A stretch of 64,000 bases of DNA, taken from positions 371,003,501-371,067,500 of the forward strand of contig NC_077229.1 of assembly GCF_027887165.1 (NCBI RefSeq). Reading direction: 5' to 3'. The translations under genes and the position numbers were made by a program. Positions 35,781 to 46,690 of the stretch are shown here, in pieces. The DNA comes from Monodelphis domestica (lineage: Eukaryota; Chordata; Mammalia; Didelphimorphia; Didelphidae). Each line of letters begins with the position of its first letter. Position 1 is the first letter of the stretch. The notes beneath the pieces were generated by a model. The model was not told the origin of the DNA. It ran no database searches and was given only the letters and a program-made list of their open reading frames with translations.

Positions 35781-36945
35781 TCATGTTTCTCTTGCTTTTT
35801 GTGATTGGATATCAAATTTTCCACTAAGTTCTGGTCTTTTCTTAGAAAATGCTTGGAAATCTTCTATTTTGTTGAATGCCCATACTTTCCCCTGGAAGTA
35901 TATAGTCAATTTTGCTGGGTAGTTGATTCTTGGTTGGAGACCCAGCTCTCTTGCCTTTCTAAATATCGTGTTCCATACTTTGCGGTCTCTTAGTGTGTTA
36001 GCCTCTACGTCCTGTGTGATCCTTATGGGAGCCCCCACCCCCATATCTGAAGCTCCTGTTCTTGGCTGCTTCTAGGATTTTGTCCTTTTCTTGGAAGCTC
36101 TTGAATTTGGTGATTACATTCCTGGGGGTTTTCTTTTGGGGATTTAGTATAGAGGGTGTTCTATGAACCTTTTTTATTTTTATTTTGCCCCCTTGCTCCA
36201 GAACATGTGGGAAATTTTCTTCTATAATCTCCTGTAGAATAGCATCGAGTTTTTTGTTTATCTCTGGTTTTTTGGGCAGACCAATAATTCTCACATTGTC
36301 TCTTCTTCCTCTGTTTTCTGGATCTGTGATATTTTCAGTGAGATATTTTGTGTTTTCTTCTAATTCATTAATTTTTTGGCTTTGCTTTATTAATTCTTGC
36401 TGTTTTGCATGCTCACTGTCTTCCATTCGCTTAATTCTGGTCGTTAGGGACTGGTTTTGCTTTTCAGCTTTGTCTGCCCTTCTATTAGATGCTTCCAGCT
36501 CTTTCTCCAATTGTGAAGTCTTGTCTATCAGACTGCTGATCTCTTTCTCCCATTTTTCTTTCCAGAAGGTTTCCATCTTTTGGGCATGCTCACTGTCTTC
36601 CATTCGCTTAATTCTGGTCGTTAGGGACTGGTTTTGCTTTTCAGCTTTGTCTGCCCTTCTATTAGATGCTTCCAGCTCTTTCTCCAATTGTGAAGTCTTG
36701 TCTATCAGACTGCTGATCTCTTTCTACCATTTTTCTTTCCAGAAGGTTTCCATCTTTTGGGTAAGCTCCAATTTGAGTTCTTCCAGAGCTTGTGGATAAT
36801 TTCCATTTTGGGAGGCTTGTTTTGATTTATTTTGGGTTTCATCCTCTTTCTCTTCTTTTCCTTGGGTACTCCCGCCATAAAAGTTTTCAATAGTCACCTT
36901 TTTCCATTTCTTCCTGTAGGCTTGATTTTGGGCCATGTGAGCCAT
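35781..36945 (-). pseudogene. L1 ORF1 (RNA-binding protein), broken, with duplicated coiled coil
   Basis: ORF1p trimerises through a coiled coil and binds L1 RNA. From 36945 the frame starts MAHMAQNQAYRKKWKKVTIE, then a charged coiled coil with KEISSLIDKTSQLEKELEAS and RRADKAEKQNQSLTTRIKRM, present twice because of a 177-bp (59-codon) tandem duplication (36407-36583 and 36584-36760). The RRM core (NVRIIGLPKK, then KVHRTPSILNPQ, RNVITKFKSFQEKDKILEAA) and the C-terminal domain (RKARELGLQPRINYPAK, FNKIEDFQAFSKKRPELSG) follow. A TAG at 36726-36724, within the upstream duplicate, and a frame shift in the C-rich run near 36035 break it. Confidence 0.92.
36407..36760 (-). repeat. 177-bp tandem duplication within L1 ORF1
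   Basis: Two adjacent copies, 36407-36583 and 36584-36760, differ by one base only (CTTTCTCCCAT against CTTTCTACCAT). 177 is a multiple of 3 and 59 residues are added to the coiled coil without a frame change. Near identity means the duplication is recent relative to the rest of the element. Confidence 0.93.
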
Positions 36946-37079
36946 CCCTTTGGTGGTTTTATTCCCCTTTCCTTTTTGGTCTGGGATCTGGGTGATATGG
37001 GTGGGTTTTCTGTGAATTTAGGTTGCCTCAGACTAGTTCTTCCTAGCCATCGAGGTTTCTTAGAGAGCGGGCCCCTGTG

Positions 37080-37215
37080 CTCAGCATGGCTGCCCCTTTG
37101 CTCAGCGCAGTCTCTCAGTTCTGCCACCCCTTTGCTCAGCGCAGCCTCTCAGCATGGCCTCCCCTTTGCTCAGCATAGTCTCTCAGCATGGCCTCCCCTT
37201 TGCTCAGCGCAGGAT
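37080..37215 (-). repeat. 34-bp tandem repeat in the L1 5' UTR
   Basis: CCCCTTTGCTCAGC recurs at 37093, 37127, 37161 and 37195, an exact 34-base spacing, with CTCTCAG(CATGGC) in between. Four near-identical units. Such arrays in L1 5' UTRs are known to vary in copy number and may hold promoter activity; activity here is inference. Confidence 0.9.
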
Positions 37216-37583
37216 TTTCCCATGAAACCACCCTGAGAGGTCGTTTCCTTGCAGTCTTTAGATACCAAGGTGTGCCTCCCCAGACAGAAAAGCTCCTCAC
37301 TCACTCGTTGTCCCAGTGAGTGCTCTGATACCTTACTCTTGTTTGGTGGGGGTTGTGGGGGAAGAGGGGCGGCTCAGTTCACTTTTTTGTGCAAGCTTTT
37401 CCTCCTCCTTATAGTGTGGAAATGTTCAAGTCCTATGTACCTTCATTTCTGTGGGGTACTGGAGAGTCCCTCTGTTCTTTCAAAGGTGATTTTTATGCTC
37501 TTTTGAGGTAGTCTATTTCGTTTGGTGCTGGGAAGAGGAAGCAATTTGCGTCTAGATTGCAGCCATGTTAACCCAGATGTGCC

Positions 37584-37600
37584 CGGGTAGGCATTCTTTT
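37584..37600. repeat. L1 target-site duplication, right copy
   Basis: Identical to 30961-30977. It lies directly upstream of the L1 5' end, so the insertion appears full length. Confidence 0.9.
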
Positions 37601-39465
37601 AAAGCTTTTTAGACACAGTTCCAAATTTCCCTTCAGAATGGTTTGACCAATTCACAACTCCACCAGCAGCATATTAGTGTCCCAATTTTTCCATATCCAC
37701 TCCTATTTATAACTTTCCTTTGCTGCCATATTGGCCAGTCTGCTAGTGTAAGGTGGTATCTCAGAGTTGTTTTAATTTATATTTCTATAATCAGGAGGGA
37801 TTTAGAATACTTTTTCATGTGCTTATTGATAGTTTTGATTTCATCATGTGAAATCTGCCCTTGACCATTTGTTGATTGGGGAATGGCTTGATTTTTAGTA
37901 GATTTGACTTAGTTTCTTAAATATTTGGGAAATTAAACCTTTGTCAGAGAATTTTGTTATTAAAATGTTCTCCCAGTTTGTTGCTTTCCTTCTACTTGTG
38001 GTTGAATAGGTTTTGTTGTATGAAACTTTTTAAATTTTATATAATCAAAGTCATTCATTTTATATTTTGCAGTGTTATCTATCTCTTGCTTGGTTTTAAA
38101 TTCCTTCCTTAGCATAGAACTGACAGGTATACTATTCTATGTTTTACTCAATTTATTTATGGTTTCACTATTTATATTTAAGTCATTTAGCCATTTTGAA
38201 TTTATCTTGGTATAGGGTGTAAGATATTGATCTAAACCTAATTTTTCCCATACTGTTTTCCAATTTTCCCAGTATTTTTTATGAAATAGTGAATTCTCCC
38301 AAAAGCTGTGGTCTTTGAATTTATCGAACTCTGACTTAATGAGGTAATTTACCCCAATTCTATTACATTGATCTACCCTTTGGTCTCTTAGCCAGTACCA
38401 TATTGTTTTGATAACCACTGCTTTATGGTACAGTTTAAGGTCTGGTACTGCTAGGCCCCCATCCTTCATTTTTTTTTCATTATTTCACTTGATATTTTTC
38501 TTCCTTTGTTCTTCCAGATGAACTTTGTTATATTTTTTCTAATTCTATAAAAAAGCTTTTTTGCTAGTTTTATAGGTAAGGCACTGAATAAATTAATTTG
38601 GGTAGGATTGTAATTTTTATTATATTAGCTCATCCTACCCAGGAGCAAATATTTTTTTCCAATTTTTTAGATCTAGTTTTAAATGTGTGAAAAGTATTTT
38701 CTATTTGTTTTCATATAGTTACAGTGTTTGTCTTGGCAGATAGAGTCCCTGATATTTTATATTGTTTAGAGTAATTTTAAATGGAGTTTCCCTTTCTAAC
38801 TTCTGCTATTGAGTTTTGTTGGCAATATATAGAAATGCCAATGATTTATGTGGGCTTATCTTGGACTCTACAACTTTGTTAAAGTTGTTAATTATTTCCA
38901 CTAGCCTTTTAATTGATTTTCTGGGGTTCTTTAAGTATACCATCATATCACCTGAAAAGAGTGATAGTTTACTTTCCTCATTACCTAATTTAATCCCTTC
39001 AATTTCTTTTTCTTCTTTAATTGCTATCACTAGCAATATTAAATAATAGAGGTGAAAATTGGCATCCTTGCTTCACTACTGATCTTATTGGGGAGTCTTC
39101 TAAATTGTACCCATTGAAGATGATACTTGATGATGGTTTTAAATATATACTATTTATTATTTTGATTCTTCTATTCCTATGCTTTCTAGTGTTTTCAATA
39201 GAAATTGATATTGTATTTTCTCAAAGACTTTTTCTGCATCTATTGAGATAATCATGTGATTTTTGTTGGTTTGATTATTGATATAGTCAAATATGTGGAT
39301 GATTTTCCTAATATTAAACCATCCTTACATTTCCGGTGAAAATCCCACCTGATCATAGTGAATAATCCTCATAATCACTTGCTGGAGTCTTTTTTTCTAA
39401 TATTCTATTTAAGATTTTTGCATCTATGTTCATTAAGGAGATTGGCCTGTAGTTTTCTTTCTCTC
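37601..39465 (-). mobile_element. Older L1, 5' part of the remnant
   Basis: The continuation of 30290-30960 on the minus strand (ORF2 C-terminal to reverse transcriptase). The pieces MKDGGLAVPDLKLYHKAVVI (38469) and KEIEGIKLGNEESKLSLFSG (39036 and below) are recognisable; the catalytic block reads SGDD. It is truncated near 39465, just upstream of a family A LTR fragment. Confidence 0.85.
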
Positions 39466-39509
39466 ATATTTTTTTAAATACATCAAAAACATTCAAATCA
39501 TATACAAAC

Positions 39510-39745
39510 TGTGAGTTTTAGTTTTACTCCACCCTGCTTAGTCTTTTGAATTCTAGCAATCAGAAATGTATACACCCTCACTTAAGGATTAAGTGTGGGA
39601 GAGGAAGGTCTATCACCTGCCTGTGCTAGCAAGTGACAAGTCAGAAACAACTGACGGACCCCTGGGCTGTCCAAAGCCAAGGTTAAGCCATCATTGGTAA
39701 ATGTAAGACACAGGAAGTGATGTAAATCAGTAGGCATCCTACAGA
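39510..39745 (+). mobile_element. LTR, family A, copy 5 (5' third)
   Basis: Starts TGTGAGTTTTAGTTTTACTC and runs through TTAAGGATTAAGTGTG, CAGAAACAACTGAC and CACAGGAAGTGATGT, then loses similarity. Fragment of a solo LTR. Confidence 0.75.
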
Positions 39746-39819
39746 AATCCTTTTGCATGGTTTAGTGGGCTTTTTATATTTGTTTGACATCATTACTTTT
39801 ACAATTTACTATCTTCCAT

Positions 39820-40145
39820 TTACTCTGTACCAACGATCCTGGCTTCTATGCTACTCCTCTCACAATACACTGAATCTCTCCACACTGTTTATTTTTACTA
39901 TCTTCTATACCTAGAATATTCTTCTTCCTCTTTTGTACCTCTTGGCTTTCTTCAGGTCTCTGCTAAAATTTAAATTCTGCAAGAAGTCTTTCCCAATCTC
40001 AGTTAATAATAGCATATTCCATCTTTTGTCTCCTATTCATCCTATTCTATATAGTTGTTTGCATGTTATCTCTACCTTTATCCAGATTATTCCTTGATAT
40101 CAAGAACTTTTTAAAATCTATTTTTGTAGTCATCTTTGCAGATCT
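39820..40145 (+). repeat. L2 3' region
   Basis: Recognised by order: ATGCTACTCCTCTCACAATA, CCTAGAATATTCTTCTTCC, TTCAGGTCTCTGCTAAAAT, AAGTCTTTCCCAATCTC and TTGCATGTTATCTCTACC. Old. Confidence 0.6.
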
Positions 40146-40359
40146 TGGGATGTAGAAGCTTAATAATAGCTTGTGGGTCTGATGTGATAACTGGAAAAAT
40201 ATGAATAATAACATTCAAACACATATCTGATAATGTATTCTGTTAAAAGTTTAGAGTTACAAGGTGCTGTGATCACTCAGTTCATTTATCATAATGTTTT
40301 TCAGATAAATACAATAAAACATATTTTTGTACTTAATGTTTTAAAGGACCTAAAGGACA

Positions 40360-40609
40360 TTTGTTGCTCAGTCATTTCAATGATGTCTAACTCTTTGTGA
40401 CTCTTTTTGACGTTTTCGTGGCAAAGATCCAAGAGTGGTTTGTGTATTCCTTTTTCCTCTCATTTTATACATTACGAACTAAGGAAAACTTGTTTTAGTG
40501 ACTTGCTCAGTGTCATAAGCCAGAAAGTGACTAAGACTTGATTTGAATTCAGGAAGAACTTGAATTCAGATCTAGTACTTTATCCACTGGGACACCGATC
40601 CAGCTGCCC
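40360..40609 (-). repeat. RTE-tailed marsupial SINE
   Basis: Minus strand: a head like GGGCAGCTGGATCGG, then the B box, and a tail ending in the RTE-like GTCACAAAGAGTTAGAC..GACTGAGCAACAAATG. The plus strand begins GTTGCTCAGTCATTTCAATG and ends CCGATCCAGCTGCCC. Confidence 0.8.
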
Positions 40610-41069
40610 TACAAAAGTAACAAAACTAATTTTAAATTAATGTTTTAGGACTTAGTGTGGAAAGTATTTAAGAAGAGAAATCATATAGCTGTTTAGACTC
40701 ATAACTAAATAGGGTTTGTTAATTTTGTAGAAGAAAAACATATTGAGTTGCTCTGGTTTAAGTTAAAACTGAGACACTGAGGCCCAGGAGGCTCTGATTT
40801 AAATAATTGAAATTAGAGAATTTCCCAAGTGAAAATTGTAGAACTAGAAACAGAGCAAACAATTGCTGTGCCCGAGCTATGTATGAAGAAGCGGAAGATA
40901 GAGTGGTCAGATGACAGAAGACTTCCACTATAAGATTTCTGATTTTTTAGAGAGAGGCTGAACTGCTCGGCACATGAATTTCAGTTTCAGATATGTTCTT
41001 CATCACATGCCTTCATAGAAGTGAAGCCTCTTCTGTTCCTTCTATACTCAACCAAGACTGTCCTCTGTC
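40610..41069. other. No recognisable feature
   Basis: Nothing recognised in these 460 bases. Confidence 0.45.
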
Positions 41070-41220
41070 TATCTTAGGGAACACTGTCCACCACCTTTCT
41101 AACTCATTTTCTTACTATATCTATTCGGGGTTTATAAATATATTTTTTGGTTTCTTTTTTTCTTCTTTTCCAAAATATGTTTACTGATCATCTTTCCAAG
41201 TGAATGAACAGCCTTCTTGC
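41070..41220. repeat. Paralogous segment, empty copy
   Basis: ACTCATTTTCTTACTATATC, TTTCTTTTTTTCTTCTTTTC and AAGTGAATGAACA also occur, in the same order, at 41650-41662 and 42338-42465. The flanks upstream are similar too (CCAAGACTGTCC against CCAAGGCTATGCC). It is either a local duplication or two copies of an unrecognised repeat. This copy lacks the LTR. Confidence 0.5.
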
Positions 41221-41589
41221 TGGAAATGTTTGGGTGTAGAGGGCAGAAAGTTAGAGGGGGAAAATCAAATCTACTTTGAGAAGTTAAAATAAAGGCAAAG
41301 AGGTTTGAATCTGCTTTCCTGGTTCTGAGATTTAATTAGATAATGGAGAAATCATGAAGAAGTAATGGCTGTATTTATTCACCTTGCTCAAAGTCAACTT
41401 GAACTTGACCTGTTTTGCTATGAGCTGTTTTTGCAAGATCCCAATCTGGTCTAGGATCAAGGCCTTCTGTCCCTTTTGGGACCACCTCCAAAACCCTACC
41501 AACACTTAGTTCCTATTCGCAGCTAGCCACCCAGGGGAGGAGGAAAGGACCATTTGCACTTTTAAGACTTGTCTGAAACTAGACCAAGG

Positions 41590-41662
41590 CTATGCCACTC
41601 TGCAGCACCCTCTTTGAGTCAAGGGGATCATTGTTTACTACCCTCCTAACTCATTTTCTTAC
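41590..41662. repeat. Paralogous segment, left flank of LTR-filled copy
   Basis: Corresponds to about 41035-41110; the right flank of the filled copy is 42338-42480. Confidence 0.45.
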
Positions 41663-42337
41663 TGTAAGGGGTAAAATTAGGGTTGGACTGAATATTTAAG
41701 AGTATGGTCACTAGGAATACATTACTTAATTCCAAATGCATTACTGAAGCCAGAATGACTTTTATGGTAGTTTATTTACAAATAGAGAGAGTGAAAGGAA
41801 AATAAAAGAAAGAGAGCGTGAGAGAACTACTCCAGCCTAATCTGAATCAGGCAGGGCTTCAGAGACCCCATCAAAGGGAGGCACAGAGGTTAATTAAATA
41901 AGACTTCTAGCCACAAGACCTCCTCCAAGATGAGGGGACTCTCTGAAGGCTCCAGAAAAGCCAAGGAAAGGGAATCAGTCTTCTTTTACAAACCCATGTG
42001 TAAGTCTAAAAGGAAGCAATCTGAGGTCTCAAGGTCAAGCTCCTCTAAGGCCAAGTTCAAAAGAGAAGACCCCCGTCACAGGAAGTTACCACCACATTTA
42101 AAGACAGTTCTTTTCATCACTTCCTGTGCCTTTGTTCCACTTTTACAAGGACCAATGGTGGCTTTAACTTTCCTTTGAACTGCCCAGGGATCAGTCAGTT
42201 GTTTTTGAATTGTCAATCCCTAGCACACATGGGTCATAGACCTCCCCCCACCCACTTAAGGATTAAGTGGGGGTGTATGCATTCCTGGTGGCTAAAATCT
42301 AAAGAATAAATAGGGGAGAGTTAATCCCATCTTCACA
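41663..42337 (-). mobile_element. Solo LTR, family A, copy 6
   Basis: On the minus strand it starts TGTGAAGATGGGATTAACTC at 42337 and ends ACCCCTTACA at 41663 (675 bp). A polyadenylation region (TAAATAAACTACCATAAAAG) is near 41770. Flanks TTAC and TGAC are a slightly mismatched 4-bp duplication, supported by the empty paralogous site at 41105-41112. Confidence 0.82.
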
Positions 42338-42480
42338 TGACTCTATATAATTATTAGTTATTTTTTCACATTTAAATACTTTTCTGGTTTCTATTTTTTC
42401 CTCTCCAAATTATCCTTTATTGGCCAGAGCAATATCACCATCGTCCAAAGTGAATGAACATACCCAGACATGGTCCAGCT

Positions 42481-44689
42481 CCTATCTCTGTTTTTCTGCT
42501 TCCCACTATTATCCCTATGGCTTTTTCTCTTTTTCTTCCCATGCCTGTAATAATTAGTGAATTCAAGAGAAAAACTATGCCTAGCTCTTTCCATGTTTTC
42601 TCAGGAAGTTCCCCCTTAACATGATAGCACCCCTTTTCTAAGTCAACTCTGTCTACCCATTTCACTACCATTCCACTGAAAATAAGCTTGCTCTCATCCT
42701 GAGCCTCTTTCTCTCATATTCATGCCATTTATACCCCTGACACAGAAACCTGTCTCCTCTCAGATAATGCATTCCCAGTTTTACTCATTTTTCTTAAAAA
42801 AATCTCCTTTCCTCTTTTTTTCTTTTTCCTTTAAAACCATCATTTGTTAAATAATTTGTCTCTCTAGAAGAAGAAAGGAGCAGGAATACTGGGAGAAATT
42901 TTTACAATGTAAAAATAAAAGATAACCATACAGTGTTATTTTTTAAAGTGTTGTGCATTTTGGCCTTCTCATAGAAACTTGTAAACTTGCTCCATCCCAA
43001 CCAAAAGCCTTATGCTTCTTCTGCACTCTATTTTTATCTATCTGTATGTATGCATATAATAAATACATATACATACTTATAGATATATAATGGTTTCTAT
43101 TTATTCCTATCTACATGATATATATGTATATACATATGTGTTTATTACATAGATATAATGCACATATACACAAAGACACACACATATACCCTTTAATTTT
43201 CCTTCGAATTCCTTACAATCCTCAGCTCATGCATTCAGATATTTTGGCCTTTAGGACACCTACATTATTCTTATAGTTCCAAACCTTCATTATTCATCCT
43301 TGAACACTTGTCCTTGCTTTTGTTTTCTGTACTTGCCTTTTGAGGAAAAAAGTTGAAGTTGAGCAAGGTGTTCCTTGTGATTCTCAAGGACTGTTACAGG
43401 ATACAATGTCCCCTTTCCTTCTTTAGCAGAATCATTTTTTTTTGTCTTTAAGCCTTTGTGCATCTTTTTCTGGAGAACTTCCCATACCTCTTGGGATGAA
43501 TTTCCCTATAGTGTTTTATGCCGTAAAATTTTAAATTTCTTTTTTTCTAAGTCTTATGAAATATATCCTTCACAGAATTATTAGTGATTGTTTTAAACTG
43601 TATTCATTACTACCCCTCCCAAAACATATTATACATCCATCATTCCTACTTCAGCACCCAGATCCTCCTTGTTGCTCATAATCAAGGCCAAATAAGGATT
43701 TTCTTTTGTAAAGGGAAGTTATCTGCTTTTGGTAAGGGTGGGGGACAGGGTTGGAGAAAAAGAAAAAAGAGAGATAATGTCCATAAGTCTGTGGATATGG
43801 TAATTTAAGTCTCCTATTACTGTTATATCATATGTTCATGAAATGTTTCTGATTTGTTTCTTGAACTTGTATTGTTTCATCCATCTGATCCTGTTACTGT
43901 GTATGGCAATAAAAATATCAATTAAATGATGACTTCTCATTATCTCTATCATTATTCTCTTACTCCAGGATTTCAGTTTCTTGTCACTGTAACCTCTTGG
44001 GTTAGCCAGGAAACCCTTCTGCCTCTTCACATCTATTTTATTCATTGATTTAATATTAAAGTCTTTCTTCTGTGTTTCAAAAGAAAAATCCCCTTCTTCT
44101 TGATAATCTAAATAGTGAAGAAACTTTTCATTTTCTCTATTGTAAAACCAGACTGCACTCCAATCAAGAAGAATAATTATGTCTTTGTTTTTTGCTAAAA
44201 CGATAAATAGTGTGCCTTCTATGCAGTCATTGAAAAACTCCCCCTACTTTCTGCATGGGCTAGAAGTGAGAAAGCCAAATCCTGTTTTTCTTAGATAAAT
44301 TCTCATTAGTTTGTCATTCTTCCTATTCATGTAAAATTATATGAGAATAATCTGCATATGTGGGAGTGCAACATAATGAAAATATGAGAATGGAAGATCC
44401 AATTTATTTTCAGACAATTTTTAATATGATACCACATCATCAGAGTCACACAATAAATTGTAATGTGCAGAACACAATATTTTCACTATACTTATTGTTT
44501 GTTCATTCTGCATATATACACATGTAAATAACATTTGGCTCAACAAAACAAAGGGAAAACTTCAAAGTGATCTAGTCCAACATCCATATTCTTCTGAAAT
44601 TTTATTATACCTTTATTGTAGCATTTATTTCATTCCATATTTCATTCTTTTTTTGCATAGAGATCTTATATCATTAGTGAAACTCTTTG
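42481..44689. other. Unassigned 2.2-kb stretch
   Basis: AT- and pyrimidine-rich. A low-complexity TATG/CATA-rich region lies at about 43030-43190. 44560-44640 resembles an old SINE tail (AAGTGATCTAGTCCAACATC). A minus-strand reading near 43800 gives ITVIGDLNYHIH, which resembles a LINE endonuclease motif, but nothing around it supports that. No genes. Confidence 0.4.
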
Positions 44690-44691
44690 TA

Positions 44692-44881
44692 GGCAGGAGA
44701 TAGGTGGCTCAGTGGAGGGAGACTCAGGCCTAGGCATAGGAGGTCCCAGGTTCAAAACTGGTCTGAGACTATAGGTGTGTGACCCTGGGCAAGACACTTA
44801 TCCCCATGCCTGAGTCTTAATACTTTTCAGCCTTGGTATCATCTAATTGTATCAATTCTAAGGCAGAAGGTAAGGGTTTAA
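44692..44881 (+). repeat. Marsupial tRNA-headed SINE
   Basis: GATAGGTGGCTCAGTGGAGG, GGAGGTCCCAGGTTCAAAAC, GTGTGACCCTGGGCAAGACA and CTAAGGCAGAAGGTAAGGGT: the same family as 15988-16186, more diverged. Confidence 0.85.
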
Positions 44882-44928
44882 AAGAAAAGAATAAGTATTA
44901 ATCATTTCAAAATAAACATAATATGTAT

Positions 44929-45085
44929 AATTAGATAGCACAATAGATAGAACATTGGAACTAGAGTTAGAAGGGGGGCATTTACTAGTTTTGTGACCAA
45001 ATAACCTCTGCTTCCATTTTCTCAGCTGTAAAATAAGGATAATAAGAATACCTACCTCATAGAGTTGTTGTGAAAATCAGATATT
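44929..45085 (+). repeat. CORE-SINE remnant
   Basis: GATAGCACAATAGATAGAAC, TCAGCTGTAAAATAAGGAT and CCTACCTCATAGAGTTGTTG follow the CORE/THER order, with an internal deletion. Confidence 0.65.
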
Positions 45086-45149
45086 GGTGGTGGAACTTGA
45101 CTTGGAGTGGCATGGAAACTCAAACAGCTTCCCTGAAATGATCATATGG

Positions 45150-45489
45150 TGAGTGATAAGGCTGACTCCCCTTTTCCTTGACCTTTCTGAAGGTACCAGC
45201 CTCCAAAGAGGCCCCTCATCTTGGTCTTGTCTGGAAGGCGGGCTAGATTTAATCTTCTGGAAAGGCCCCTTGGCTGAGGCCCCTGAACTCCCCCTAGCTC
45301 AGACCAGGCTGGAGTAGATCTTCCCTTTTTCTCTCTCTCCATCATTCTTAATTTCTTCCTTCTATTATAAATAAACTACCATAAAATTTCATTCTGACTT
45401 GAATATTTCATTGGGATTTAGAATTTAAATCCCTGGTGATCACAAAAAAATATGTTCAGTCTCAACCCTAAAATTTTACCCTTAACAGT
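45150..45489 (+). mobile_element. LTR, family A, copy 7 (3' half)
   Basis: The stretch from TGATAAGGCTGACTCC to ACCCTTAACA aligns to the 3' half of copy 6, including TATAAATAAACTACCATAAA near 45365 and the terminal CA. The 5' half is missing. Confidence 0.78.
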
Positions 45490-45599
45490 ATATGGTGTAA
45501 ATTACTTGTCTACATATATTTTTCTATAGTTTCCACCTTACTGTTTTCCAGTTTTTCCACAGTTTCTATCAAATAGTGAGTTCTTATCCCAAATGCTCC

Positions 45600-45830
45600 A
45601 GGGTAGTTACTCCACACCTGGAGAATTGCTATTCTATCAGTTCCAGAGAGGCTACTCTTCTAGGCCCTGGTCTACTCATCTAATTTATCAATCGTAAGGC
45701 TATCTGATTATCCCTTAGGCTGTTCCAGTAGCTATTAGGCTGTTATACCACTTTAAATAAAATCCTTCTGGACTGAACAGAGTTTGATTCTCCCATTCTT
45801 GGGGCAAGATCCTGCTACAAAATTGGGTGT
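45600..45830 (+). mobile_element. Possible LTR fragment
   Basis: A TTTAAATAAAATCCTTCTGG signal near 45751 is followed by a T/C-rich tail ending near TGCTACA. This is suggestive of R-U5 of an LTR, but there are no paired ends. Just before it, 45530-45600 reads like a short reverse L1 ORF2 piece. Confidence 0.3.
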
Positions 45831-46164
45831 TTTTCTCCCACAACAATACTGGTTGCCAATGTCAGCACAAAAACTATTTAATAAGACTGGTGGGAAGCTT
45901 CACAATACAGGTGACATTCAATCTGAAGAAGAGTGTCATGGAAAGGCTATTGGACATGAATGAAATAAAATGAGCAAAGTGATAGAAGTAGTAAAATATT
46001 TTGGCTTTCTTATCTTTCCCCTACTTAGAAGAAAAAGAACTATCTAAATTGGAAAGTGACACAAATATAAAACTCAGGTATCTGAAGTCAGAAGTATTGA
46101 GATACAATTTAGCATAGGGGCTTAGTTTTCTAGTATTTGTACTCCCACAGGCTGAAAATCAAGT

Positions 46165-46690
46165 AAAAGGGCATTTTCTTGGCTGAACAAATTGTAGTGT
46201 ATAATGGTGATGGAATACTATTGTGCTATAAGGAATGACGAATCAAAAGATTTGTATAAGAACTGGAAAGGCCTATATGTAATGATGTGCAGTAAAATAA
46301 GCAGAACCAGGAGAACATTGTACATAGTAACTGAAATATTGTGGGACAATCAAATGTGATTGATTTTGCTGATAAAAGATGCTGTGGGACTTGTGAGAAA
46401 GAATGCTATCCACATCAAGAGAAAGAATTGTGGGAATAGAAATCCAGAAGAAAACATAAAATTTATCACTTATTTATATGGGAATATAATTTGGGGTTTT
46501 GTTTTTAAAATATTTCTCTATTAAAAATGAATAATATGGAAATAGGTATTGAAAGAGAATATATTTATAACCCAGTGAAATTGCTTGTCAACTCTGGGAA
46601 GGGATAGGAAAGAAGGGAGGGAGACAACAAGCATTATGTAACCATGGAAAAATGTAAAAATAATTGTAAAAATGATATATAAGAGTATTT
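46165..46690 (+). mobile_element. L1 3' end remnant
   Basis: GGCTGAACAAATTGTAGTGT, TGGAATACTATTGTGCTATA, CAGAACCAGGAGAACATTG and GAATGCTATCCACATCAAG mark the end of ORF2 on the plus strand. The 3' UTR (TGGGAATATAATTTGGGG and AAGGGAGGGAGACAAC) ends near 46690. 5'-truncated. Confidence 0.8.

Larger units (their letters stand above)
30978..37583 (-). mobile_element. Near full-length L1, 6.6 kb, both ORFs broken
   Basis: Minus strand, from the 5' end at 37583 (GGCACATCTGGGTTAACATG) through 5' UTR (37583-36946), ORF1 (36945-35781), a 670-base inter-ORF spacer, ORF2 (35110-31325) and 3' UTR to an A tail at 30978 (T run on the plus strand). Exact 17-bp target duplications flank it. It is far less diverged than the other L1s here, so it is among the youngest. 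It contains a 177-bp tandem duplication in ORF1 and a 34-bp tandem repeat in the 5' UTR. It is not capable of movement by itself. Confidence 0.95.

Noticed and set aside
36185-36799. 204-codon plus-strand open frame with an internal repeat
   Set aside because: Antisense to L1 ORF1; the repeat is the 177-bp duplication read backwards.
37080-37215. Regularly spaced repeats resembling a CRISPR array
   Set aside because: Units are contiguous 34-bp tandem copies without unique spacers, and the context is an L1 5' UTR in a mammalian genome.
43584-44045. A LINE endonuclease-like ITVIGDLNYHIH reading on the minus strand
   Set aside because: One short motif with no supporting homology up- or downstream; likely chance.
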